This document shows, one piece after another, positions 35,118-44,212 of a stretch of 46,705 nt of DNA. The stretch covers positions 1 through 46,705 of the forward strand of contig NZ_JAYKTS010000032.1 of assembly GCF_037024155.1 (NCBI RefSeq), in the 5' to 3' direction. The stretch comes from Bacillus sp. 2205SS5-2. Its GTDB lineage: Bacteria > Bacillota > Bacilli > Bacillales > Bacillaceae_K. The notes below the pieces were generated by a model that worked only from the letters and a program-made list of their open reading frames with translations, searched no databases and had not been told where the DNA came from. The translations under genes were made by a program, and so were the position numbers. Position 1 is the first letter of the stretch. Each line of letters opens with the position of its first letter.

Positions 35118-36641
35118 TTACTCTTGTAATTTTTTTAGTGGTTGATCGGCAGGGCCCTCTAATACCTGTCCATCATAGGAAAAACGCGAACCATGACATG
35201 GACAATCCCAAGATCGTTCTCCAGAATTCCAATCAAGCTCACACCCCAAATGAGTGCATGTCGTGTCCACTAGGTGCATTTGACCTTGTTTATCTTTATA
35301 TGCGCCTGTCCGTTCGCCGTTAAAGGTAATTACACCGCCTTGGTCAAGGGAAAGTTGATCGAGGGATAGTCGATCGCCACCCAATTTGCCATCTAAAAAC
35401 TGGTAGGCGACATTTGTATTTTCTTTAATAAATGTTTTTAGCGATGGGTCTGCTTTGAAGCGAGAGGGGGTGTAAAGCTCTGTATAACGGTTGGGTTGAT
35501 TTAAAATCAAATCGGAAATCAAATTCGCCGCTAAGGTTCCATTTGTCATACCCCATTTTTGAAACCCTGTTGCTATGTAAACGTTTGGTTTATTCTTGGT
35601 TATATTCCCAATATAAGGTATTTTGTCTAATGTCATTAAATCTTGGGCTGACCATCGATAGGGGAATTCCCTAATTCCGAACACCTCTTGGGCGAACTGT
35701 TGGAGATTTTCGTAGTGCTGTAATGTATCTTCTCCTTGTCCTGTTTTATGATTTTCTCCCCCAATCAATAGGAGTTTCTCTCCGTTTAGGTTTGTATAAC
35801 GTAAAGATCTTTTTGGCTCATCTGCACTTAAGTACATTCCTCCAGGGAAAGTTTTTTCAGCTTTGATCGCTACCGTATAAGAACGTTCGGCATACATCCG
35901 GGCAAAATAAAATCCATTTCCATCATAAAAAGGGAAATGTGAGCAAGCAACGACTTGCTGACAAGAGATATGGGGACCATTTTTCGTATGAACTATGCGG
36001 TTTCCATCATCTGCTACCTCTTCAAGACAGGGGGTTTCCTCAAAGATTATCCCTCCGTTAGCGGTAATAAAATCGAGTAGAGGTAGTAAGTACTTTATAG
36101 GATGAAATTGTGCTTGATTTTTCATAACCACTGCATTGTGAATCTCGAGGTCTAGAGGCAAATCTTGAACAAGTTCCCCTTGAATTCCCAATGTTTGATA
36201 GGCTGCGTACTCTTTTTCAATCTTTTGTTTACTTTCTTCTGTAACGGAATAGACATACGCATCTTCTTCACTATAGTCGCATTCGATCTTATATTCATTT
36301 ATTCGGGCTGAAATAAAGGATTGGGCTTCCTTGTTCGCTTCATAATAGAGTTTAGCTTGATTCTCGCCCAAATGTTCGATTAACTCGTGATAAATTAGTC
36401 CATGTTGCGCAGATATTTTCGCTGTTGTATGCCCTGTTGTTCCGTTTATGACTTTTCCGGCATCGATGAGAGCAACCTTTAAACCTGCTTTTGTGAGTAA
36501 ATATGCGGTGGTAATTCCGGTAATTCCTGCCCCCACAATGGCAACGTCAACTTGTGTATTTTCTTCGATGGAAGGATAAGAGGGAAGGGTTACATAGTCC
36601 CTCCAATAGGGTGAAGGATAGTTTGGCATCGAATCATTCAT
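35118..36641 (-). CDS. FAD-dependent oxidoreductase with C-terminal Rieske domain (YhfW-like)
   Basis: A 507-residue two-domain protein. Residues 30-400 form a DadA-like FAD domain (VDVAIVGAGITGITTAYLL, then GHTTAKISAQHG, then GFQKWGMTNGTLAANLI). Residues 420-507 form a Rieske 2Fe-2S domain with CTHLGCELDWN and CPCHGSRFSYDGQVLEGPA, supplying both Cys-His pairs. This fusion is known in Bacillus (YhfW); the substrate is unknown, possibly an amine or amino acid. AAGGAG precedes the ATG. It is a single gene on the minus strand. Confidence 0.9.
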   Translation of the reverse strand: MNDSMPNYPSPYWRDYVTLPSYPSIEENTQVDVAIVGAGITGITTAYLLTKAGLKVALIDAGKVINGTTGHTTAKISAQHGLIYHELIEHLGENQAKLYYEANKEAQSFISARINEYKIECDYSEEDAYVYSVTEESKQKIEKEYAAYQTLGIQGELVQDLPLDLEIHNAVVMKNQAQFHPIKYLLPLLDFITANGGIIFEETPCLEEVADDGNRIVHTKNGPHISCQQVVACSHFPFYDGNGFYFARMYAERSYTVAIKAEKTFPGGMYLSADEPKRSLRYTNLNGEKLLLIGGENHKTGQGEDTLQHYENLQQFAQEVFGIREFPYRWSAQDLMTLDKIPYIGNITKNKPNVYIATGFQKWGMTNGTLAANLISDLILNQPNRYTELYTPSRFKADPSLKTFIKENTNVAYQFLDGKLGGDRLSLDQLSLDQGGVITFNGERTGAYKDKQGQMHLVDTTCTHLGCELDWNSGERSWDCPCHGSRFSYDGQVLEGPADQPLKKLQE

Positions 36642-36805
36642 TATAAAACGCTCCTTTGTTAGAAAACTCTTGCCTCATTTTTCCCGTAAGTCGTTGAATT
36701 ATGCCAAATAATAGAAAACAGGGTTTGTCTATAACTAGTTTTTATTATCAGGATCTTTTTGTGTGAATATAAAATTGCTGGGGGAAATCGCTAGTATCTG
36801 CTATA

Positions 36806-36995
36806 GGAGCTCTCTTTTCGAGTTGCTGAGTCTCCAGTGAATCGCTCATGCACGACTTATAAGATTTATGCACATCTCAAATTCTTTCACCACTTTCCCC
36901 TATTCACTGTAAACTCTACGAAAAGATGTTCCGGAACAAAGTTATTTCTTAATTAAAGACCGGTTCGAAAAGCAACAAACTTTGTGTAAACAGCC
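36806..36995 (+). mobile_element. Degenerate GGCT-type miniature element without hairpin units
   Basis: The right part (GATGTTCCGGAACAAAG..., then GGTTCGAAAAGCAACAAAC, ending AACAGCC at 36995) matches the right arm of the elements at 5492 and 27830. The left end (GAGCTCTCTTTTCG) is only weakly recognisable. No GATCTAGCT-type unit is present between the arms. It lies in the gap upstream of the phosphoglucomutase-like gene. Confidence 0.55.
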
Positions 36996-37107
36996 TCTCG
37001 TAAACATTGAGGTAATATAACTTACTAATTATTGGAAGTGTACGTTTTTTCTCATCCTCCGTAATGTCTCCTGTATAATAGAAGCATCAAGAACGAGGAG
37101 GAATAGA

Positions 37108-37776
37108 ATGAAGTCGTCAATCAAAGCAGTTATTTTCGATCTTGACGGAGTAATTGTAGATACGGTTCATTATTATTATTTAGCAACTAAAAAAGTGGCT
37201 AATGAGATGGGTGCAGTATTTTCAGAAGAAGATAATCTTTTTTTTCAAGGGAAATCTCGTAGTAGTTTGATTAAAGAACTTGCGGATCGCTCTCCGAATT
37301 CTTATCAGGCGGAAGAGAAGCAGGCATTTGGTGAAAAAAGAAATGCTGGTTATCAAACGTACATAAATCAAATGAACAGCCAGTCTATCTTCCCCGGGGT
37401 TCTTTCCTTTTTGGAAGAATTGAAGACAGAAGGGATCGCAACGGCTTTAGCTTCATCTTCTTCAAATGCCCAGAGAGTTTTAAAACAAGTGGGATTGGCA
37501 GCGTATTTTGATGTGGTCGTCGATCCTCAAACTTTAGCGAATGGGAAACCAGATCCAGAAATTTTTCTAACGGCTGCTTCTTTGTTAGGGGTGGAGCCGA
37601 GGGATTGTGTAGCAATAGAAGATGGAGAAGCGGGATTAACGGGAATTCTTGCGACGGATATGTATTCTATCGGAGTCGGAGATTATCCTTATTTAGCCAA
37701 ATCTGATTGGTCAATCCTTTCTATGAAAGAATTAACATTGAGCCGTTTACTAGTAAAATTCCAACAAAAAAGATGA
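37108..37776 (+). CDS. Beta-phosphoglucomutase-like HAD hydrolase
   Basis: A 222-residue HAD-superfamily protein. Motif I is FDLDGVIVDTVHYYY (nucleophile Asp plus acid/base Asp), followed by the helical cap. Motif II is ALASSSSNA, motif III NGKPDPEIFL and motif IV AIEDGEAGL. The DGVIVDT motif with Tyr-rich cap and ASSSSNA is typical of beta-phosphoglucomutase, which converts beta-glucose 1-phosphate to glucose 6-phosphate in maltose/trehalose use. The alpha-glucosidase gene 2 kb away supports a sugar role, but no phosphorylase is adjacent. GAGGAGG precedes the ATG, and TATAAT at 37074-37079 is a likely -10. Confidence 0.82.
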   Translation: MKSSIKAVIFDLDGVIVDTVHYYYLATKKVANEMGAVFSEEDNLFFQGKSRSSLIKELADRSPNSYQAEEKQAFGEKRNAGYQTYINQMNSQSIFPGVLSFLEELKTEGIATALASSSSNAQRVLKQVGLAAYFDVVVDPQTLANGKPDPEIFLTAASLLGVEPRDCVAIEDGEAGLTGILATDMYSIGVGDYPYLAKSDWSILSMKELTLSRLLVKFQQKR

Positions 37777-37800
37777 GCCGATATCGGTCTCATCTTTTTT
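37766..37800. terminator. Bidirectional terminator
   Basis: AGATGAG at 37771-37777 pairs with CTCATCT at 37789-37795, enclosing the self-complementary CCGATATCGG and flanked by A5 and T6. It is shared by the HAD gene (+) and bioB (-). Confidence 0.85.
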
Positions 37801-37827
37801 GTCGTTGACGGGAACCTTGTTTCTTTC

Positions 37828-38817
37828 TTAATGTATTGCTTCCTCTTTCACGTAGTCAATTTCGAAGCCAAGGTCCTCTAACATACGATGGTCAGCCGTG
37901 CTTTCTTGACCAGCCGTGGTTAAATAATCCCCTACAAAGATGGAGTTTGCAGCATACAAACCTAATGGCTGTAAGCTGCGTAGGTTATGCTCTCGTCCAC
38001 CTGAGATCCTGATTTCTTTGGTTGGATTCATAAAGCGGAACAAACTCAGCACCTTGAGACAATAGCGAGGATTCAATTCATCTACATCTTCTAACGGAGT
38101 ACCTTCAATGGAATGAAGAAAGTTGACAGGAATCGAATCGGCATCCAACATCTTCAGCGTTCTAGCCATATGAATGACATCTTGTTTCGTTTCCTTCATT
38201 CCGATAATGACACCTGAACACGGAGAGATTCCTCTCTTTTTCACCAGTTCTACCGTCTGCACTCGATCTTGAAACGTATGAGAGGTGGTAATGGCTTCGT
38301 GATGGGTTTCTGAGGTGTTGATATTATGATTATAGCGATCAACACCGGCGTCTTTAAGTTTTTGTGCTTGCTCTTCTTTTAGTAAGCCGAGACAGGCACA
38401 AACTTTTAAATGATACGTTTCTTTAATTTCTTCGACTGCATCGACGACAGTATCAAGCTCTCGATTACTTGGCCCGCGACCACTTGCAACAATACAATAC
38501 GTACCGACATTCAGGGCATGAGCTTGCTGGGCGCCTTTAAGAATGGTTTCTTTATCAACCATTCGGTATTTTTCAATTGGGGCAGAAGAGATGCTTGATT
38601 GCGAACAATAGCCACAGTTTTCTGGACAGAGGCCAGATTTCGTGTTTACAATCATATTGAGTTTCACTTTATTGCTAAAATAGTATTTGCGGATCTGAAA
38701 AGCCCCATGTAGTAAGGGTAATAAATCTTCATCAGGGCAGTCTAGTATACTTAATGCTTCCATATCCGATAACTCTTTTCCATTAATAACTTGGTGAGCA
38801 AGATCATTCCAGTTCAC
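37828..38817 (-). CDS. bioB: Biotin synthase
   Basis: A radical SAM enzyme that inserts sulfur into dethiobiotin. It has about 329 residues. SGLCPENCGYCSQSS carries the CxxxCxxC 4Fe-4S site. YCIVASGRGPSNRELD, YNHNINTSETHH, CSGVIIGMKET and ISGGREHNLRSLQPLGLYAANS are highly conserved and include ligands of the auxiliary cluster. GTG at 38817 is preferred because GGAGGA lies 8 bases before it; the ATG at 38832, immediately after the bioY stop, overlaps that site. No other bio genes are in the window, so dethiobiotin synthesis must be elsewhere or biotin precursors imported. Confidence 0.93.
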   Translation of the reverse strand: MNWNDLAHQVINGKELSDMEALSILDCPDEDLLPLLHGAFQIRKYYFSNKVKLNMIVNTKSGLCPENCGYCSQSSISSAPIEKYRMVDKETILKGAQQAHALNVGTYCIVASGRGPSNRELDTVVDAVEEIKETYHLKVCACLGLLKEEQAQKLKDAGVDRYNHNINTSETHHEAITTSHTFQDRVQTVELVKKRGISPCSGVIIGMKETKQDVIHMARTLKMLDADSIPVNFLHSIEGTPLEDVDELNPRYCLKVLSLFRFMNPTKEIRISGGREHNLRSLQPLGLYAANSIFVGDYLTTAGQESTADHRMLEDLGFEIDYVKEEAIH

Positions 38818-38832
38818 GAAAAATTCCTCCAT

Positions 38833-39438
38833 TTATTGGCCTGCCGGCGAATGTCTTTGAAAACGACTGCGTGAAAGAACAGATGCTTGTAAACGAGTAG
38901 CAAACACTCCAGCAAAAATAGCTAAGATGATGTCTTTTGGCATAAACGGAGTCATCCAAGACCAAGCAATGATATAGGTGAATCCTTCTGGAGCTCCCGC
39001 CCAAAATAAAAAGGCGAAATACATCCATGTTGTTCCAATGATGTAATTGAGGGCTGTACCTATCAGCGCAGCCAGCATATAAAATGTGATGTTTTTTCGA
39101 TTCTCAACGATTAACCCTGCCACATAAGCGGCTGGAATAAAGGATAGAATGAAACCAAATGTTGGTTTGGTGATTGCAACAAAGCCTCCGGTTAATCCTG
39201 CAAAAGCAGGCACTCCTACTAATCCTACAAGCAAATATACTAGCATGGCGATGCTACCCAGGCGTTTTCCAAGGACTAATCCCGCCAATATTGCAAAAAA
39301 AGTTTGAAGTGTAATTGGAACCGAACCAATTTGCATAAATGGAGCGATCGTTGTAATATTGGCCCCAATTGCCGTCATCGCTACAAATAGTGCAGCTAAC
39401 GTTAAATCAATCGGTTTAAATGGTGTCTTCTCTTTCAT
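38833..39438 (-). CDS. bioY: Biotin transporter BioY (ECF substrate-binding component)
   Basis: A protein of about 201 residues with six hydrophobic segments: LTLAALFVAMTAIGANIT, PITLQTFFAILAGLVLG, IAMLVYLLVGLVGVPAF, GFILSFIPAAYVAGLIV and later ones. The motif AFAGLTGGF followed by PTFGFILSF is characteristic of BioY. It binds biotin in the membrane and works alone or with the shared ECF energy-coupling module. ATG at 39438 has GGGGGA upstream. Its stop abuts the bioB reading frame, so both form one operon under the BirA operator upstream. Confidence 0.92.
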   Translation of the reverse strand: MKEKTPFKPIDLTLAALFVAMTAIGANITTIAPFMQIGSVPITLQTFFAILAGLVLGKRLGSIAMLVYLLVGLVGVPAFAGLTGGFVAITKPTFGFILSFIPAAYVAGLIVENRKNITFYMLAALIGTALNYIIGTTWMYFAFLFWAGAPEGFTYIIAWSWMTPFMPKDIILAIFAGVFATRLQASVLSRSRFQRHSPAGQ

Positions 39439-39498
39439 GTCATTTCCCCCTCTGTATGATAACCTTTTCATTCTAAGCATACGAGGGATTCGGGATAT

Positions 39499-39530
39499 AT
39501 GTCAACATAAAAATGATTCTGGTTAACAAA
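39499..39530 (-). promoter_or_regulatory. BirA operator (biotin box)
   Basis: Read on the minus strand, TTGTTAACC and GTTGACAT are separated by 14 bases, matching the Firmicute BirA site (TTGTTAACC-N14/15-GGTTAACA). It lies about 60 bp before bioY, so biotin-bound BirA should repress bioY-bioB. Confidence 0.85.
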
Positions 39531-39640
39531 ACGTTTTTTACAGTATATCCTACTAAATAAATACTATCTTTATTATTGCTAAATAGAGAAGTAAGCGTTA
39601 AACTACAAAAAGTAGCAAGGAATATATTTTTTTATCGGAA

Positions 39641-39654
39641 TGCAAACGATTGCG
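39641..39654 (+). promoter_or_regulatory. Cre-like or LacI-family operator before the alpha-glucosidase gene
   Basis: TGCAAACGATTGCG fits the loose CcpA consensus TGNAANCGNTNNCN and is partly palindromic (GCAA...TTGC). It lies 26 bp before the start codon, suggesting carbon-catabolite repression or a local MalR-type repressor. Confidence 0.6.
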
Positions 39655-39679
39655 CAAACTAAGATATAGAGGTGTATAT

Positions 39680-41347
39680 ATGAATAGAGTATGGTGGAAA
39701 GAAGCGGTGGCGTATCAAGTGTATCCACGTAGCTTTCAAGATTCAAATAATGATGGAATTGGCGACTTAAATGGAATGACAAGTCGTCTAGATTATATTA
39801 AAGACTTAGGAATTGATGTCATTTGGATCTGTCCAATGTATAAGTCACCGAATGACGATAACGGCTATGATATATCAGATTATAAAGATATAATGGATGA
39901 CTTTGGTACAATGGAAGATTTTGATAAGCTTTTAGCGGAAGTTCATAAGCGGGAGATGAAACTAATCATTGACCTCGTACCTAATCATACGAGTGACGAG
40001 CATGATTGGTTTATTGAGTCTCGTTCTTCTAAAGAGAATTCAAAACGAGATTGGTATATTTGGCGTGACGGCAAAAAAGGAAAAGAGCCGAACAACTGGG
40101 AAAGTATTTTTGGTGGATCTGCCTGGGAGTATGATGAGAACACAGGTCAATATTATTTGCATGTTTTTTCAACGAAACAGCCGGATTTGAACTGGGAGAA
40201 CAAAGAAGTGCGTGAAGCTCTGTATGACACAGTCAACTGGTGGTTGGATAAAGGAATCGATGGGTTCCGGATTGACGCGATTAGCCATATTAAAAAACGT
40301 CCTGGTTTTCCAGATATGCCAAACCCCAAAAATGATAAATATGTTGAATCGTTCGATATGCATATGAATCAAGAGGGTATTCATAAGTTTTTACAAGAAT
40401 TCAAGGATCATACGTATGGGAATTATGATGTAATGACAGTTGGAGAGGCAAACGGAGTGACTGCAGAGGAAGGAGATCTTTGGGTCGGAGAAGATCATGG
40501 GAAAATGGACATGATCTTTCAATTCGAGCACCTGGGACTATGGGATGCTGAAACGAATCCTGTTTTAGATATTGTTGAACTGAAAAAAGTTCTAACTCGC
40601 TGGCAGAAAGGTCTTGAAGGCAATGGTTGGAATGCACTATTCCTAGAAAATCACGATAAACCACGGGTCGTGTCGACATGGGGAAATGATAGTGACTACT
40701 GGAAAGAAAGTGCTACTGCAATGGCAGCTATGTATTTCTTTATGCAAGGAACACCGTATATTTACCAAGGACAGGAAATCGGTATGACCAATGTTCAATT
40801 TCCGTCGATTGAGGATTATGATGATGTAGCATTGAAGAATATGTATCGCTTAAAACGGGAAGAAGGTGCTTCTCATAAAGAGATTATGGAAGTTATTTGG
40901 GCAAGTGCTCGCGATAACAGCCGTACTCCAATGCAATGGTCGACAGCATCTAACGCAGGATTTACCTCATCGAAACCGTGGATGAAGGTAAATCCAAACT
41001 ATAAAAAAATTAATGTGGTAGCACAAGAAAAAGATGAGGACTCTATTCTCTCATTTTACAAGAAAATGATTAGGCTGAAGAAAAGTCATCTAACATTAAG
41101 CTACGGAAAGTATGATTTATTACTGGCGGAAAACCCGCAAATTTATGCTTACACGCGTACGTTGGATAAGGATGTCTTCGTGATTATAACCAATTTATCC
41201 AATCAGCCAGTAAACTATCAACAGAAGTCCTTAATGTTATCGTATGAAAATTTAGTGTTGAGCAACCTAGGGGTAGAGGATCATCAAGGTATAACAGACT
41301 TTACCTTAAAGCCTTATGAAGCTAGAATTTATCAGATTAAAGGATAA
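39680..41347 (+). CDS. GH13 alpha-glucosidase (oligo-1,6-glucosidase type)
   Basis: A 555-residue GH13 enzyme cleaving terminal alpha-glucosyl units of maltose or isomaltose oligosaccharides in the cytoplasm. Conserved regions: DLVPNHTSDEH, GFRIDAISHI (nucleophile Asp), VGEANG (acid/base Glu) and ENHDKPRVVS (third Asp). The start WWKEAVAYQVYPRSFQDSN and IWICPMYKSPNDDNGYDISDY are typical of MalL/oligo-1,6-glucosidases. ATG at 39680 is used rather than the TTG at 39650, which would overlap the cre-like site. No transporter gene adjoins it; a good terminator follows. Confidence 0.92.
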   Translation: MNRVWWKEAVAYQVYPRSFQDSNNDGIGDLNGMTSRLDYIKDLGIDVIWICPMYKSPNDDNGYDISDYKDIMDDFGTMEDFDKLLAEVHKREMKLIIDLVPNHTSDEHDWFIESRSSKENSKRDWYIWRDGKKGKEPNNWESIFGGSAWEYDENTGQYYLHVFSTKQPDLNWENKEVREALYDTVNWWLDKGIDGFRIDAISHIKKRPGFPDMPNPKNDKYVESFDMHMNQEGIHKFLQEFKDHTYGNYDVMTVGEANGVTAEEGDLWVGEDHGKMDMIFQFEHLGLWDAETNPVLDIVELKKVLTRWQKGLEGNGWNALFLENHDKPRVVSTWGNDSDYWKESATAMAAMYFFMQGTPYIYQGQEIGMTNVQFPSIEDYDDVALKNMYRLKREEGASHKEIMEVIWASARDNSRTPMQWSTASNAGFTSSKPWMKVNPNYKKINVVAQEKDEDSILSFYKKMIRLKKSHLTLSYGKYDLLLAENPQIYAYTRTLDKDVFVIITNLSNQPVNYQQKSLMLSYENLVLSNLGVEDHQGITDFTLKPYEARIYQIKG

Positions 41348-41375
41348 AAGCCCAATCTAAAATAATATAACCTTA

Positions 41376-41418
41376 AAAAATCCCCTAAGGTATTATCCTT
41401 GTGCTGAAGGGGATTTTT
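41376..41418 (+). terminator. Terminator of the alpha-glucosidase gene
   Basis: AAAAATCCCCT (ending at 41386) pairs with AGGGGATTTTT (41408-41418) across a 21-base loop containing a small AAGG/CCTT stem. It lies about 30 bp past the stop codon. Confidence 0.75.
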
Positions 41419-41452
41419 AAAAGCTCTTTTTGTTTGAAAAATCATTTTGATA

Positions 41453-41491
41453 GGCTGTTTTCGCAAAGTTTGTGGCTTTGCGAAAACAGCC
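41453..41491. repeat. Perfect 16-bp palindrome made of two GGCT-type right termini
   Basis: GGCTGTTTTCGCAAAG at 41453-41468 is followed by TTTGTGG and the exact complement at 41476-41491. Each arm equals the right terminus of the miniature elements, so this is a head-to-head pair of ends with no interior. A weak left-terminus-like AAGCTCTTTTTG lies at 41421. The following gap to 41738 shows nothing else. Confidence 0.7.
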
Positions 41492-41738
41492 TTTTATATT
41501 CAATGTAATTTTCCGATTATTCAGTGATTTTTTCTGAAAAACAAGAAAAAGTGCCCCTAAATCTATTTTTTTAATGATGTATACACTGCTGTGAAGAAAG
41601 CCATTTATTCGTTAGTGGTGTCTAGTTCTTAAGTTTAAACAATTTATTATAGTGAACTAGAAAGCTAGTAAAATTAGCAAACATGGAATATTTCTTTCTC
41701 CGTTCGACCATACTGCTAAGGAAGGGAGAGAGGCATTG

Positions 41739-42452
41739 ATGAAAAAAATACTAGTTTTAATCGGATTTCTATTTTTATTGTTCAGTCTTTATCCACAATT
41801 TCAGCAAGCAAAGGGACAAGAAGAAAAAATAGTAGCCCTTATTCATATGCTGAACAATAGATCGATTGAAATCGAGGAGTGGACGCTTTATACCCCATAT
41901 GAACCTACATATATCCCTTCATCCACAAATTTCCAACAATTAGAAAAAGAAATAAAATCAGAGTATAAGCTGTTAACATGGGAAAAAAATGAACAAAAGG
42001 ATCATCATATTAAGCTAGTTGGCACTACTTCTACTAAAAAAATCAATGAAAAAGTTTCGTTAATTCTACTAAAAGAGGGCAATCGTTATAAAGTGTTACG
42101 CTCCTACACAATCGGGAGCAAGGCAGTAAAATTGCAAGATGCCTTAGAGGAGCTAGAAGACATTCGTGAAAATGACCGAGTCTACTTTACTTTAAGGGGA
42201 ACGAAAATGCTGTCAAAGAAAGAGAATATTAACGGAGAAGCAAAAGCCATTTTAGCAGAACTAGGTGCAATCCCTGTTGAAACATTACAAGAAGAAGAAT
42301 TTGTATCTGTTTCTGCTTTCACCAAGCGCTGGGAGCACCAGTTATTAACTGCAAATAGAAAAAAAATGAATATGCAGATTGGTATACGTAAAAACGAAGA
42401 AGGAATTGCTAGTATGACGATAGGAAGTCCCATTATTTTAGAAGAATATTAA
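41739..42452 (+). CDS. Secreted YwmB-family protein
   Basis: A 237-residue protein with an N-terminal signal sequence (MKKILVLIGFLFLLFSLYP, then QAKG). The mature part ends GIRKNEEGIASMTIGSPIIL, typical of the YwmB family (sometimes called TATA-box-binding-like for its fold). The function is unknown; B. subtilis YwmB is a predicted exported protein of sporulating bacilli. The start is ATG at 41739 with GAGAGG upstream; the adjacent TTG at 41736 would add one residue. It is a single gene before the ABC transporter operon. Confidence 0.8.
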   Translation: MKKILVLIGFLFLLFSLYPQFQQAKGQEEKIVALIHMLNNRSIEIEEWTLYTPYEPTYIPSSTNFQQLEKEIKSEYKLLTWEKNEQKDHHIKLVGTTSTKKINEKVSLILLKEGNRYKVLRSYTIGSKAVKLQDALEELEDIRENDRVYFTLRGTKMLSKKENINGEAKAILAELGAIPVETLQEEEFVSVSAFTKRWEHQLLTANRKKMNMQIGIRKNEEGIASMTIGSPIILEEY

Positions 42453-42537
42453 AGCTGGTACAAGGAGAAACCCGGTTTATGTTCGTTGAATTTTATTAAA
42501 ATAATATATTCATAGTAATGAATAAAAATTTATTTGT

Positions 42538-42565
42538 TTGAAATATTAATAAAATTATGTATAAT
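42538..42565 (+). promoter_or_regulatory. Sigma-A-type promoter of the amino-acid ABC operon
   Basis: TTGAAA (42538-42543) and TATAAT (42560-42565) are 16 bp apart and lie 46 bp before the start codon of the binding-protein gene. Confidence 0.65.
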
Positions 42566-42611
42566 TACAATAGTTAGAAAAATATAAAAACTATTTCACA
42601 GGGGGAAAAAC

Positions 42612-43439
42612 ATGAGGAAATCTTGGAAAAAAAGAATATTAGCATTCATGACCATTTCGGCACTTGCCCTATTAACGGCTTGTGGGAGTGAAACGAGCGG
42701 AGACGGAGATGGAGATGGAGATGGAAAGAAGACGCTGAAGGTTGGGACAGATGCAGCTTTCGCTCCGTTTGAATATATGGACAAGGGTGAAATTGTTGGG
42801 TTCGACGTGGACTTCCTTGATGCCGTAATGAAAGAAGCAGGCTATGAATACGAATTAAAAAACATTGGTTGGGATCCATTATTCGCCGCTGTACAAGCAG
42901 GAAATGAAGTTGATTTAGCAGTTTCTGGTATCACCATTAACGATAAGCGTAAACAAACCTATGATTTCTCTCGACCTTATTTTGAGTCCACTCATATGAT
43001 TATGTTTAATGAGGGCGTCAAGATTGAAAGTGCTCAAGATTTAAAAGGATTAAAGGTAGGTGTTCAAAATGGTACAACTGGACAAGCCGCAGCTGAAAAA
43101 ATCTTAGGTGAAAATAGTTCGGATATTATGAAATATGAAAATAATGTTGTTGCCATTATGGCACTAGATCAAGGCGATGTAGATGCTGTTGTAACTGATA
43201 ATACAGTTGTAAATGAATATGTTAAAAACAACCCAAATAAAAGCTTTTTAACAATCGAAGACCCAGAAAACTTTGAGTCAGAATTCTATGGATTGATGTT
43301 TCCAAAAGGTAGCGATATTGAAGAGGAAATTAGTGCAGCAATAAAAGAAGTTATCGAGAGTGGAAAATATGCTGAAATTTATGAAGAATGGTTTGGTGCA
43401 GATCCAAATACAGGTATTTTGCTAGAACAAGGAGAATAA
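42612..43439 (+). CDS. Polar amino-acid ABC transporter, substrate-binding lipoprotein
   Basis: A 275-residue class I solute-binding protein. The lipobox LLTAC is at residues 20-24 after a short basic, hydrophobic signal, so it is anchored to the outer face of the membrane. A low-complexity Gly/Asp linker (GDGDGDGDG) follows, then KVGTDAAFAPFEYMDKGEIVGFDVDFLDAV, DLAVSGITINDKR and GLKVGVQNGTTGQ, characteristic of the GlnH/ArtP/HisJ group (SBP_bac_3). The substrate is probably glutamine, arginine or another polar amino acid. AGGGGG precedes the ATG. Confidence 0.92.
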   Translation: MRKSWKKRILAFMTISALALLTACGSETSGDGDGDGDGKKTLKVGTDAAFAPFEYMDKGEIVGFDVDFLDAVMKEAGYEYELKNIGWDPLFAAVQAGNEVDLAVSGITINDKRKQTYDFSRPYFESTHMIMFNEGVKIESAQDLKGLKVGVQNGTTGQAAAEKILGENSSDIMKYENNVVAIMALDQGDVDAVVTDNTVVNEYVKNNPNKSFLTIEDPENFESEFYGLMFPKGSDIEEEISAAIKEVIESGKYAEIYEEWFGADPNTGILLEQGE

Positions 43440-43444
43440 ACAAT

Positions 43445-43484
43445 AAAAAATAGCGTAACGATATTTTTCGTTACGCTATTTTTA
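43445..43484 (+). terminator. Hairpin between the binding-protein and permease genes
   Basis: TAGCGTAACGA (43451-43461) pairs with TCGTTACGCTA (43468-43478) inside A6 and T5. A partial terminator here would give more binding protein than permease and ATPase, as in many ABC operons. Confidence 0.85.
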
Positions 43485-43558
43485 AAAACATAGTTTACTA
43501 AATTATTTTATACATAGAAAGCAATGAAAACATAGACTAGTCAGTAAGGAGCAATTAT

Positions 43559-44212
43559 ATGTTTAGATGGGATATTGTTGTAGAGTACTTGCCCTTTTTA
43601 CTAAAAGGCGCTTTAGTCACCATTGGAGTTTCCGTTGGTGGAATATTAATTGGGACGTTTCTAGGATTACTAATGGGAATTGGAAGAATGTCCGTAAAAC
43701 TTATCGTTCGACTTCCATTCATTTGGTATATTAATTTTTTTAGAGGAACTCCTTTATTTGTACAAATACTATTAATTCACTTTGGTGTTATGCCCATTTT
43801 TCTTTCAGATAGTAATACGATTCTTTCCCTCCTAGTAGCATTGTCCTTAAATGCAACTGCGTACATAGCAGAAATATTTAGAGCGGGGATTCAATCCATT
43901 GATAAAGGTCAAATGGAGGCAGCCCGTTCTTTAGGGATGAACCATGTTCAAGCAATGCGCCACGTTATCTTACCTCAGGCTTTTAAACGTATGATACCAC
44001 CACTAGGCAATGAATTTGTTGTGTTAATTAAAGAATCTTCACTAGGGGCAGTTATTGCAGCACCAGAGCTAATGTATTGGGGAAGAGCTGCTCAAGGTCA
44101 GTACTTCAGAGTTTGGGAACCGTATATTTCGGTCGCGTTTATTTACCTCATTCTGACTCTATCACTAACATATTTACTTAACTACATGGAGAGGAGACTG
44201 AATACAGAATGA
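43559..44212 (+). CDS. Polar amino-acid ABC transporter permease
   Basis: A 217-residue inner-membrane protein with about five segments ([20 protein letters not shown], then [22 protein letters not shown] and others). The ATPase-contact EAA loop is [27 protein letters not shown], typical of the HisM/GlnP family. GGAG lies 8 bases before ATG. The stop overlaps the ATPase start by 4 bp. Confidence 0.93.
   Translation: MFRWDIVVEYLPFLLKGALVTIGVSVGGILIGTFLGLLMGIGRMSVKLIVRLPFIWYINFFRGTPLFVQILLIHFGVMPIFLSDSNTILSLLVALSLNATAYIAEIFRAGIQSIDKGQMEAARSLGMNHVQAMRHVILPQAFKRMIPPLGNEFVVLIKESSLGAVIAAPELMYWGRAAQGQYFRVWEPYISVAFIYLILTLSLTYLLNYMERRLNTE

Noticed and set aside
36641-37107. Small protein gene upstream of the phosphoglucomutase-like gene
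   Set aside because: No open frame with a ribosome-binding site is present; the sequence is largely a degenerate miniature element.
42701-42725. Short tandem repeat in the lipoprotein gene as a phase-variation tract
   Set aside because: GGAGAT-type 6-bp repeats encode the Gly-Asp linker; changes by whole units stay in frame, so it would alter linker length and not switch expression.
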